Position numbers and translations under genes: made by a program. A stretch of 64,000 bases of DNA from Parahaliea mediterranea (GTDB lineage Bacteria; Pseudomonadota; Gammaproteobacteria; Pseudomonadales; Halieaceae), in contig NZ_JAFKCZ010000007.1 in assembly GCF_017255185.1 (NCBI RefSeq), forward strand, positions 269,983 through 333,982, written 5' to 3'. Shown piece by piece: positions 7,986-15,319 of this stretch. Each line of letters begins with the position of its first letter. The first letter of the stretch is position 1. Under the pieces are notes generated by a model that did not search any database, was not told where the DNA came from, and saw only the letters and a program-made list of their open reading frames with translations.

Positions 7986-8765
7986 ATGCTCACAGTTATC
8001 TCACCGGCCAAGACGCTGGATTTCGACACGCCGCCCCACACCCGCAAAGCCACCCAGCCCCAGTTCCTCGAGCGCGCCGCTACCCTGGTGGATGATGCGC
8101 GCGCCCTGTCGCCGGACGATATTCGCGAACTGATGGGGGTGAGTGAAAAAATCGCCGAGCTCAACCACGCCCGGTTCATGAACTGGTCCACGCCCTTTAC
8201 CAAGGACAACGCCAAGCAGGCGGTATTGGCCTTTCGCGGCGACGTCTATACCGGCCTGGACGCCGACAGCCTGGACAGCGCCCAGCTGGCCTTCGCCCAG
8301 AAGCACCTGCGCATTCTCTCCGGGCTTTACGGCCTGCTGCGGCCCCTGGACCTGATGCAACCCTACCGCTTGGAAATGGGATTGAAGTTCGCCAATAGCG
8401 GCGGCAGGAATCTCTACGAATTCTGGGGCGAGGATATCACCGCTTTGTTGAATCGCGAGCTGGCCAAGTCGGGTTCGCCGGTGCTGGTCAACCTGGCCTC
8501 CAACGAGTATTTCCGCGCGGTGAAGCCCGGCCAGCTGGAGGCCGACATCGTCACCCCGGTGTTCAAGGACCTCAAAAATGACAGGTACAAGGTCATCAGT
8601 TTCTTTGCTAAAAAAGCCCGTGGCCAGATGGCCCGCTACATCATCGAGCGGGAACTGGACAATGTGGCCGAGCTGAAGAAATTCCGGGTCGATGGCTACC
8701 GCTACAATGCGCAGGAGTCCAGCGCCCGGGAACTGGTGTTTACCCGGGACCAGCCGGCTGGATAG
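7986..8765 (+). CDS. yaaA: Peroxide stress protein YaaA (DUF328)
   Basis: YaaA family protein of 259 residues, almost exactly the length of the E. coli protein (258). It begins MLTVISPAKTLDFDTP, the diagnostic N terminus, and contains LRILSGLYGLLRPLDLMQPYRLEMG and VNLASNEYFRAV. In E. coli YaaA is induced by OxyR and lowers free intracellular iron during hydrogen peroxide stress; it binds DNA through a novel fold. The ATG at 7986 was chosen over the earlier frame start because the family begins at this Met. Its stop TAG (8763-8765) overlaps the first unit of a 15-bp tandem repeat. Confidence 0.95.
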   Translation: MLTVISPAKTLDFDTPPHTRKATQPQFLERAATLVDDARALSPDDIRELMGVSEKIAELNHARFMNWSTPFTKDNAKQAVLAFRGDVYTGLDADSLDSAQLAFAQKHLRILSGLYGLLRPLDLMQPYRLEMGLKFANSGGRNLYEFWGEDITALLNRELAKSGSPVLVNLASNEYFRAVKPGQLEADIVTPVFKDLKNDRYKVISFFAKKARGQMARYIIERELDNVAELKKFRVDGYRYNAQESSARELVFTRDQPAG

Positions 8766-8850
8766 GGGCGCCCGGCTTAGGGGCGCCCGGCTTAGGGGCG
8801 CCCGGCTTAGGGGCGCCCGGCACAGGGGCGCCCGGCACAGGGGCGCCCGG
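8764..8850. repeat. 15-bp tandem repeat, six units, at the yaaA stop codon
   Basis: Six copies of AGGGGCGCCCGG begin at 8764, 8779, 8794, 8809, 8824 and 8839, separated by CTT (first three) or CAC (next two), giving an exact 15-bp period. Each unit contains the palindrome GGGCGCCC. The first unit supplies the last two bases of the yaaA stop codon. The repeat differs in sequence from the REP family but has the same habit of starting at a stop codon. Confidence 0.95.
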
Positions 8851-8909
8851 TCCACGGTGATAGGCGATTGCGGCCCACGACAACAGACAATAAAAGCTGA
8901 GGAGGGATC

Positions 8910-10373
8910 ATGAGCGACAAGCCCTTGAGCGTGGCGATCATCGGGGCGGGCATGTCGGGCCTGTGCATGGGTATCCGGCTGCGCGAGCGCGGCATCGACG
9001 ACTTTGTGATCCTGGAGAAATCCGCCGGCGTCGGCGGTACCTGGTACGACAATACCTACCCGGGGGCCTGTTGCGACGTGCCCTCGGTGCTCTACAGCTA
9101 TTCCTTTGAGCCCAATCCCTGGTGGTCGCGGAAATTCTCGCCCCACGACGAGATTCGCGCCTACTTCGAACACTGCGCCGACAAGTACGGCCTGCGCCCG
9201 CGCCTGCGCCTGAACACCGCCGTGGCCGAGGCCGCCTTCGACGAGGCGCGCGGGCTGTGGGTGATACAGCTGGAAGGCGGCGGGACCCTGGAGGCCCGGG
9301 CCCTGGTCAGCGGGCTGGGCCAGCTCAACCTGCCGCATATCCCGGACTTTCCCGGCCGCGAGACCTTTGGCGGCACTGCCTTTCATTCGGCGCGCTGGAA
9401 CCACGAGCTCGACCTGCGCGGCAAGCGGGTGGCAATCATCGGCACCGCCGCCAGCGCGCTGCAGTTCATTCCCCCCGTCGCGGAACAGGCCGAACAGCTG
9501 TATGTCTACCAGCGCAGTGCCAATTACGTCATCGAGCGCAATGACCGGGCCTACGGCGCGGCCGAACAGCGCCGCTTCGCGCGTTATCCCTGGCTGCAGA
9601 AGCTGCACCGGCTGGGCACCTTCCTGCGCGGCGAATCGATATTCCTGGGGGTGCTGCGCGCCCGGGGCTGGCTGCGCAAGTTGTTTGAGCGCGGCTGTCG
9701 CAAATATCTCGAGAGCCAAATCAGCGACCCGGACCTGCGCGCCAAACTGACCCCCGATTACCCGGCCGGCTGTAAGCGCCTGCTGGTTTCGGATAACTTT
9801 TTCCAGGCCTTTACCCGCGACAACGTCGAACTGGTGACCTCGCCGATCACGGGTATCGATACCGGTGGTGTCCAGTCCGCAGACGGCCGCGAGCGCGAGG
9901 TAGACGTCATCATCTACGGCACCGGTTTTCGCACCAGCGACATGCTGTCCGGCGTGACCTTCCGGGGCGTGGGTGGCGCCGATCTGCGCGATGCCTGGCG
10001 CGATGGCGCCGAGGCCTACCGTGGCGTTTGCGTATCGGGCTTTCCCAATTTCTTCATGCTCTACGGGCCGAACACCAACCTGGGCAGCAACTCCATCATT
10101 TTCATGGTGGAGCGACAGGTCAATTACTGCGTGTCCTGCATTGAGAAACTGCTGAGCCACGACCTGTCCAGCCTGGAGGTCAATCGCCAGGTCATGCGCG
10201 ACTACAATATCGACATGCAGCAGAAGCTGGCCGGGACGGTGTGGGTGGCCAGCTGCGAAAGCTGGTACAAGAACGCCGCCGGCAAGGTGGTGAACAACTG
10301 GCCGCGTTCCACTCTCGCCTATTGGTGGCACATGCGCTCGCCGGACTTCGCCGACTTCGACATGCGGGGGTGA
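8910..10373 (+). CDS. Flavin-containing monooxygenase, Baeyer-Villiger type
   Basis: Class B flavoprotein monooxygenase of 487 residues. An FAD-binding Rossmann motif GAGMSGLCMGIRL lies at residues 12-24, followed by GVGGTWYDNTYPGACCD, the Baeyer-Villiger fingerprint FGGTAFHSARW (FxGxxxHxxxW), a second Rossmann motif GKRVAIIGTAASALQF for NADPH, and a C-terminal IYGTGF box. Such enzymes insert oxygen into ketones or oxidise heteroatoms using NADPH and O2. The start is backed by GAGGAGG seven bases upstream. The substrate cannot be read from sequence; the immediate downstream DUF938 methyltransferase (2-base gap) is probably cotranscribed. The terminal PRSTLAYWWHMRSPDFADF is typical of a steroid/alkyl-ketone type group, a weak hint only. 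Confidence 0.9.
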   Translation: MSDKPLSVAIIGAGMSGLCMGIRLRERGIDDFVILEKSAGVGGTWYDNTYPGACCDVPSVLYSYSFEPNPWWSRKFSPHDEIRAYFEHCADKYGLRPRLRLNTAVAEAAFDEARGLWVIQLEGGGTLEARALVSGLGQLNLPHIPDFPGRETFGGTAFHSARWNHELDLRGKRVAIIGTAASALQFIPPVAEQAEQLYVYQRSANYVIERNDRAYGAAEQRRFARYPWLQKLHRLGTFLRGESIFLGVLRARGWLRKLFERGCRKYLESQISDPDLRAKLTPDYPAGCKRLLVSDNFFQAFTRDNVELVTSPITGIDTGGVQSADGREREVDVIIYGTGFRTSDMLSGVTFRGVGGADLRDAWRDGAEAYRGVCVSGFPNFFMLYGPNTNLGSNSIIFMVERQVNYCVSCIEKLLSHDLSSLEVNRQVMRDYNIDMQQKLAGTVWVASCESWYKNAAGKVVNNWPRSTLAYWWHMRSPDFADFDMRG

Positions 10374-10375
10374 AC

Positions 10376-10972
10376 ATGGACACGCTGCCCTTCTCCCAGG
10401 CCTGCGAGAACAACAAGGGGCCGATTCTCGAACACCTGCGGCGCCTGTTCGCCCAGGTCACGCAGGTGTTGGAAATCGGCGCGGGCACCGGCCAGCACGC
10501 CACCTGGTTTGCCGAACACCTGCCGCACCTGGTGTGGCAAGCCACCGATGTCGCCGACAACCTGCCGCTGCTGGCGCCGCGCTGCGGCGCCTACCGGGGA
10601 CGCAATCTGTTGCCGCCGGCGGCGCTGGACGTCTGCCGGCACCCCTGGCCACTGGCGGTGCACGACGGCGTGTTCACCGCCAACAGTTTCCACATCATGG
10701 CTTTCGGTGCCGTGCAGCAGTTTTTCGCCGAGCTGGGGCGACGCGCGGGGCCGGGAACCGTGCTCTGCGTGTACGGGCCCTTCAACTACGGCGGCCGCTA
10801 TACCAGCGACAGCAACGCCCGCTTCGACCAGTGGCTCGCGCGGCAGCACCCCGACAGCGCGATTCGCGATTTCGAGGCGGTGGATGCGCTGGCTCAGGGG
10901 GCGGGTTTTACGCTGCTGGAGGACAATCCCATGCCGGCCAATAACCGTCTGATTGCCTGGCGGCGGGGCTAA
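10376..10972 (+). CDS. DUF938 family SAM-dependent methyltransferase
   Basis: Small class I methyltransferase-like protein, 198 residues. It begins with the DUF938 signature PFSQACENNKGPILEHL, followed by the SAM-binding motif VLEIGAGTGQHATWFAEHLP and a post-motif ANSFHIMAFGAVQQFF. The ATG at 10376 follows the monooxygenase stop by two bases, so the pair is likely translated from one message. The family is widespread in proteobacteria; its substrate is not known to me. It ends convergently with the FemAB-like gene, four bases apart. Confidence 0.88.
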   Translation: MDTLPFSQACENNKGPILEHLRRLFAQVTQVLEIGAGTGQHATWFAEHLPHLVWQATDVADNLPLLAPRCGAYRGRNLLPPAALDVCRHPWPLAVHDGVFTANSFHIMAFGAVQQFFAELGRRAGPGTVLCVYGPFNYGGRYTSDSNARFDQWLARQHPDSAIRDFEAVDALAQGAGFTLLEDNPMPANNRLIAWRRG

Positions 10973-10975
10973 GGC

Positions 10976-12133
10976 CTATCCGTTTTGCTTGAACGGTAGC
11001 AACTCCGCGGCTTGCGCCCGGTATTGCTCAACGTGTGCCGTTTCGCGCTCGGTAAAATCGGCCACCGCCGCGGCTAGTTCTGGCTCGGCGATCCAGTGGT
11101 TGGAGTAGGTATAGACCGGGGTGAAACCGCGCTGGATTTTGTGTTCGCCCTGGGCCCCGGGATCGAAGCGCGACAGGCCCTGCTCGATGCAGAACTCGAT
11201 GCCCTGGTAGTAGCAGGCCTCGAAGTGCAGGCAGTCGAACTCCCGTTCGCAGCCCCAATAGCGGCCGAACAGGGTGTCGTCGGAGCAGAAGTACAGGGCC
11301 GCGGCCACCGCCTCTCCCTCGCGTTCGGCCACCGCCATCATCACCTGTTCGCCCAGCGCCGGCGCCACCTCGGTGAAAAACTCGCGGCTGAGATAGCCGC
11401 CGTGGCCGCTGCGCTTGGCGTAGGTCAGCTGGTAGAAACGGTGGAATTGCCGCCACAGGGCGGGGGTGATCTGCGCCCCGCGCAGGCGTCGCAGGGCGAT
11501 GCCCTGTTCCGCCACCCGCGCCCGCTCCCGGCGCAGGTTCTTGCGCTTGCGGCTGCTGAAGGTGGCCAGGAAGTCGTCAAAACTGCCGTAGCCCCGGTTT
11601 AGCCAGTGGAACTGTGTTGCCAGGCGCCGGGGCAGGCCCAGCGCGTACAGGTTGTCGGCGGTCTGCTGGTCTGGAAACAGCAGGTGCCACGATGACAGCT
11701 GGCGCCGCCGCGCCAGTTGCCGGATGCCCTGTAGCAGCAGCGGCCAGGCCTCGTCGGCCGCGAGGCCTGGCGCGCGGCACAGCCGCGGCCCGGTGGCCGG
11801 AGTGAAGGGGATCGCCGACAGCAGTTTGGGGTAGTAGTCGAGCCCCACGCGCTGCCAGGCATCGGCCCAGGCCCAGTCGAAGACATACTCGCCGTAGGAG
11901 TGGGACTTCAGGTACATCGGCAGTACCGCGGCGAGGGTCTCGCCATCGCGCAGCAGGGCGTGGCAGGGCTGCCAGCCGGACTCGGCGGTGGTGCAACCGC
12001 TGGTTTCCAGGCCGTGCAGGAATTCGTGCCGCAGGAAGGGGTAGTCGGTGCCGGTCACTGCGTGCCAGGCCTGCGGGGCGATCTGGTCCAGGCTGGTGAT
12101 GAATTCGACACGGTACTGCGCGGTGTCTGTCAT
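10976..12133 (-). CDS. FemAB-like GNAT-fold protein (COG3146 / PF04339 type)
   Basis: A 385-residue protein of the family annotated as peptidogalycan biosynthesis or FemAB-like, which has two GNAT acyltransferase-like halves. Recognisable blocks are YPFLRHEFLHGLETSGCTT near the N terminus, YLKSHSYGEYVFDWAWADAW, SSWHLLFPD, and in the C-terminal half GREFDCLHFEACYYQGIEFCIEQGL-like sequence with FDPGAQGEHKIQRGF. Biochemical function is unproven; an aminoacyl or acyl transfer role is suggested by the fold. It lies six bases upstream of ubiA on the same strand, but no metabolic link is evident. Confidence 0.82.
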   Translation of the reverse strand: MTDTAQYRVEFITSLDQIAPQAWHAVTGTDYPFLRHEFLHGLETSGCTTAESGWQPCHALLRDGETLAAVLPMYLKSHSYGEYVFDWAWADAWQRVGLDYYPKLLSAIPFTPATGPRLCRAPGLAADEAWPLLLQGIRQLARRRQLSSWHLLFPDQQTADNLYALGLPRRLATQFHWLNRGYGSFDDFLATFSSRKRKNLRRERARVAEQGIALRRLRGAQITPALWRQFHRFYQLTYAKRSGHGGYLSREFFTEVAPALGEQVMMAVAEREGEAVAAALYFCSDDTLFGRYWGCEREFDCLHFEACYYQGIEFCIEQGLSRFDPGAQGEHKIQRGFTPVYTYSNHWIAEPELAAAVADFTERETAHVEQYRAQAAELLPFKQNG

Positions 12134-12139
12134 CCCGTC

Positions 12140-13015
12140 TCAGCGACCCGGCGCGTTTTGCAGGAAGTGCAGGGCGATGCCCGCGAACACCACCAGGCCA
12201 AACCAGTTGTTGTGCCGGAAGGCGCGGAAACAGGCCTCGCGATCGCGCTCGCGGATCAGCCACTGGTGGTACATGAACAGGCCCGCCGCCGCCAGCAGCG
12301 CGGTCCAGTACCAGGGCCCGAGTCCAAAGGCGCGCCCGGCCATCAGCAGGCAGGTGAGGCAGGCGATCTGGAACAGGGCGATCAGCGCGCGGTCGGCGCG
12401 GCCGAACAGCACCGCGGTGGACTTGATGCCGATCCTGAGGTCGTCGTCGCGGTCGACCATGGCGTACTGGGTATCGAAAACCACGGTCCACAGGAGGTTG
12501 GCGGCGAACAGCCACCACAGCGCCGGCGGCAAGTCGCCGCCCTGAGCGGCGAAAGCCATGGGAATGCCCCAGGAAAAGGCCGCTCCCAGCACGAGTTGCG
12601 GCCAGTGGGTATAGCGCTTCATGAAGGGGTAGGTGGCGGTCAGGCCCACCGCGGCGAGCGACAGGGCCACGGTGAAGGGATTGGTGAGCAGGACCAGGCC
12701 GAAGGCGGCCAGGCACAGCAGGCCGCACAGGGTCAGCGCCTCGGTCACCGTGACCGCGCCGGTCACCAGCGGCCGCTGCTGGGTGCGCAGCACGCCGCCG
12801 TCGAGATTGCGATCCGCCAGGTCGTTGACGATACAGCCCGCCGAGCGCATGAGAAATGTGCCGATCACAAAGATGGCGAGCAGGCCGGGGTCGGGCGGCC
12901 CGTCGGCGGCCAGCCACAGGGCCCACAGGGTGGGCCACAGCAAGAGCAGGGTGCCGATGGGTTTGTCGAAACGCATCAGCTGCAGGTAGGCCTGGGGTTT
13001 GGCGAGCGCGGTCAT
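12140..13015 (-). CDS. ubiA: 4-hydroxybenzoate octaprenyltransferase UbiA
   Basis: Integral membrane prenyltransferase that attaches the polyprenyl tail to 4-hydroxybenzoate in ubiquinone synthesis, 291 residues. The two Asp-rich motifs that bind Mg-prenyl diphosphate are visible: NDLADRNLDGGVLRTQQRPL and DTQYAMVDRDDDLRIGIKST. About eight or nine hydrophobic helices follow the N-terminal LMRFDKPIGTLLLLWPTLWAL. I chose the ATG at 13015 (MTALAKPQAYLQLMRF), which gives the family length. It is preceded by ubiC 32 bases upstream on the same strand; the two enzymes act consecutively, and the ubiC-ubiA pairing is common. Confidence 0.96.
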   Translation of the reverse strand: MTALAKPQAYLQLMRFDKPIGTLLLLWPTLWALWLAADGPPDPGLLAIFVIGTFLMRSAGCIVNDLADRNLDGGVLRTQQRPLVTGAVTVTEALTLCGLLCLAAFGLVLLTNPFTVALSLAAVGLTATYPFMKRYTHWPQLVLGAAFSWGIPMAFAAQGGDLPPALWWLFAANLLWTVVFDTQYAMVDRDDDLRIGIKSTAVLFGRADRALIALFQIACLTCLLMAGRAFGLGPWYWTALLAAAGLFMYHQWLIRERDREACFRAFRHNNWFGLVVFAGIALHFLQNAPGR

Positions 13016-13047
13016 GTCATTACTGCTTGCGGGTCCAGCGTCAAAGC

Positions 13048-13677
13048 TTACTGCTTTGGCCGCAGGATTGCAGCGCTGACCTTGCCCCGCTGGCTGCGGT
13101 GCACCGGCAACAGGGCGCGCCAGGGGCGGAAGTGGCGCAGGAACACCTCGCTGACCAGCAGGCGCTTGCCGCCGATGTCGAAACAGGAGCGCCGGCCCCA
13201 GGCCGGCTCCGGCTGGTGCAGGAAATCCGGCAGATAGGCGCAGTCGCCGGCCATGCGCGCGACCTCGAAAGGGCTGCGGTGCATGGTCGTAAAACGAAAC
13301 AGGATCGCGCCCAGCGCCCGGTTGCGCAGCTGGCGCAGGCGGCGCAACTCCCCGGTCAGGCTGGAGGCGGGGAACACGCTGCGGGCGAACACCACGGGGG
13401 TGGCGTCGATCATCAGAGTGACCTCCCGCACCAGCGCCCGCTGCCGGGGCGGAATCCCCAGCAGGCGCTGTTCCGAGGGGCGCGGCGTCTGCCAGCACTG
13501 GCGCAGGCGATTGACGCTGAAGCGCCCGGTCCCGCTGGCGATCAGGCGCCCGGTCAGGGAGCCGTCATCCAGCAGCCAGGCGCGGGTCGCGGCGGGCAGG
13601 TCGGCGTTGACGAAGTGTGGCGCGGGTCGCCAGCGGGGCTCGGTGGCGGCGTGTTGGGGGTGGATTGTCCCGGTCAT
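13048..13677 (-). CDS. ubiC: Chorismate pyruvate-lyase UbiC
   Basis: Cytoplasmic enzyme converting chorismate to 4-hydroxybenzoate and pyruvate, the first committed ubiquinone step. The 209-residue protein shows the family blocks WLLDDGSLTGRL, VREVTLMIDATPVVFARSVFP with the conserved Arg, LGAILF, and the C-terminal WGRRSCFDIGGKRLLVSEVFL. The N-terminal 15 residues are longer than in E. coli (165 residues), as in Pseudomonas-type homologues with an added front segment. It is first gene of the ubiC-ubiA set and divergent from the rubredoxin fusion gene. Confidence 0.92.
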   Translation of the reverse strand: MTGTIHPQHAATEPRWRPAPHFVNADLPAATRAWLLDDGSLTGRLIASGTGRFSVNRLRQCWQTPRPSEQRLLGIPPRQRALVREVTLMIDATPVVFARSVFPASSLTGELRRLRQLRNRALGAILFRFTTMHRSPFEVARMAGDCAYLPDFLHQPEPAWGRRSCFDIGGKRLLVSEVFLRHFRPWRALLPVHRSQRGKVSAAILRPKQ

Positions 13678-13804
13678 GGGGCTACTCTGACCTAAAATGC
13701 AGGGCGAGCATGCGCCATGGCGCCGCGAGGCGCAAGCCGGCGCAGAAAATGCCCCTCAGGTCGACAAATTCAACTGCCCCGGTTATTGGCGCCCGTTGAA
13801 ACGC

Positions 13805-13832
13805 TTGCACATTTTTCATACAGCCCTATAGT
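13805..13832 (+). promoter_or_regulatory. Sigma-70-type promoter for the rubredoxin fusion gene
   Basis: TTGCAC (13805-13810), a 16-base spacer, then TATAGT (13827-13832). The transcription start would fall near 13839, giving a 5' leader of about 65 bases before the ATG at 13904. Both hexamers match the consensus at five or four of six positions. No obvious operator palindrome accompanies it. Confidence 0.6.
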
Positions 13833-13903
13833 GTTGCGTCTCTATTTCACCGCGGATCGCCCCGCCGGCGGTCCCAGAGCAACCGATAACAGCGAGTTTG
13901 GGT

Positions 13904-15274
13904 ATGAGTAAGTGGGAATGCATTGTCTGTGGCCTGATCTATGACGAGAAGGAGGGCTGGCCCGACGATGGCATCGCACCCGGTACCAAGTGGGAGGACG
14001 TCCCCGAGGACTGGTTGTGCCCCGACTGCGGCGTGGGCAAGGAAGACTTCGAGCTGCTGGAAGAAGAAGTGGTCGAGGATGTGCCCCACCACGAGGAGCC
14101 GGTGGCCGACAAGGTACACGCGCCGGTGGTGATCATCGGTACCGGCCTGGCCGGCTATGGCGTGGCCAAGGAGTTCCGCAAGCACGACAGCGATACCCCG
14201 CTGATCCTGATCACTTCGGATGACGGCCGCTCTTACTCCAAGCCGATGCTCTCAACCGGCTACACCAAGAACACCACCGCCAATGACCTGGCGCAGTTGG
14301 ATGCCGGTTCCATGGCCAAGATGCTCAAGGCCAGCGTGTGGACCATGACCCGGGTCGCCGAGATCGACACCGCCAACCAGATGATCAAGGTCGGCGACGC
14401 CCAGAGCGCCATCCACTATGGCAAGCTGGTGCTGGCGGTGGGCGCCGAGGTCATCCAGCCACCGATCGGCGGCGACGCGCTGGAGAAAGTCTATTCCGTC
14501 AACGACCTGCTGGATTACGACGATTTCCGCTCCGCGGTGGAAAAGAACGGCGTCAAGAAGGTGTGCATCATCGGCGGCGGCCTGATCGGCTGCGAGTTCA
14601 CCAACGATCTGCTCAACGGCGGTTTCGAGGTCGAGGCCGTCGATCCGCTGGGCCACTGCCTGCCGACCCTGCTGCCCGAACAGGCGGGCAAGGCGGTGCA
14701 GGCGGCGCTGGAGTCCAAGGGCGCGACATTCCACTTCGGGCCGCTGGTGACCGAGGTGAATCACGCCGGGGAGGGTGTGCGCGTGACCCTGAACAACGGC
14801 GAGACCATCGATGCCGACCTGGTGGTTTCCGCGGTGGGCGTGCGCCCGCGGGTCGCCCTGGCCCAGGCCTCGGGTATCGACACCAACCGCGGCGTGGTTA
14901 CCAACCGCCTGCTGGAAACCAGCGCCCCGAACGTCTACGCCATGGGCGACTGCGCCGAGGTGGGCGGCCATGTGCTGGTCTACGTGGCGCCGCTGATGGC
15001 CGCGGCGCGGGCCCTGGGCAAGACCCTGGCCGGCGAGCCCACCGAGGTGAGCTATCCCGCCATGCCGGTAACCATCAAGACCCCCGCCTGCCCGGTGGTG
15101 GTGGCGCCGCCGGCGCCGGGCGCCCAGGGCGAGTGGACTGTGCAGGCCCAGGGCAACGATGTGCAGGCTGAGTTCCGCGACGCCGCGGGCAATCTGCTGG
15201 GCTTTGCGTTGACCGGCGAGGCCACCAAGGCCAAGCTGGCGCTGCAGAAGGAATTGCCGGCCATCCTGGCCTGA
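13904..15274 (+). CDS. Rubredoxin - rubredoxin reductase fusion protein
   Basis: A 456-residue protein combining electron carrier and reductase. Residues 1-50 are a complete rubredoxin with four iron ligands, Cys6, Cys9, Cys39 and Cys42 (CIVC and CPDC), and the typical Tyr/Trp/Asp core [21 protein letters not shown] short acidic linker ([10 protein letters not shown]) leads to a pyridine-nucleotide oxidoreductase from residue 73, with the FAD motif [17 protein letters not shown], an NAD motif [16 protein letters not shown] and the FAD-contact [11 protein letters not shown]. Such systems pass electrons from NADH to alkane hydroxylase or to oxygen/superoxide-detoxifying enzymes. In Pseudomonas the two parts are separate genes. 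ATG 13904 is preferred over an in-frame TTG six bases upstream. Confidence 0.92.
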   Translation: MSKWECIVCGLIYDEKEGWPDDGIAPGTKWEDVPEDWLCPDCGVGKEDFELLEEEVVEDVPHHEEPVADKVHAPVVIIGTGLAGYGVAKEFRKHDSDTPLILITSDDGRSYSKPMLSTGYTKNTTANDLAQLDAGSMAKMLKASVWTMTRVAEIDTANQMIKVGDAQSAIHYGKLVLAVGAEVIQPPIGGDALEKVYSVNDLLDYDDFRSAVEKNGVKKVCIIGGGLIGCEFTNDLLNGGFEVEAVDPLGHCLPTLLPEQAGKAVQAALESKGATFHFGPLVTEVNHAGEGVRVTLNNGETIDADLVVSAVGVRPRVALAQASGIDTNRGVVTNRLLETSAPNVYAMGDCAEVGGHVLVYVAPLMAAARALGKTLAGEPTEVSYPAMPVTIKTPACPVVVAPPAPGAQGEWTVQAQGNDVQAEFRDAAGNLLGFALTGEATKAKLALQKELPAILA

Positions 15275-15293
15275 TCGGGGGCTCCCGTCGTTC

Positions 15294-15318
15294 GCGGGGT
15301 GGACCGTGTCCACCCCGC
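15294..15318. terminator. Hairpin between the rubredoxin fusion and recG (possible bidirectional terminator)
   Basis: A 10-bp perfect stem (GCGGGGTGGA with TCCACCCCGC) closed by a 5-base loop lies between two converging genes, ending two bases from the recG stop. No T-tract follows on either strand, so factor-independent termination is uncertain. Confidence 0.5.
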
Positions 15319-15319
15319 G

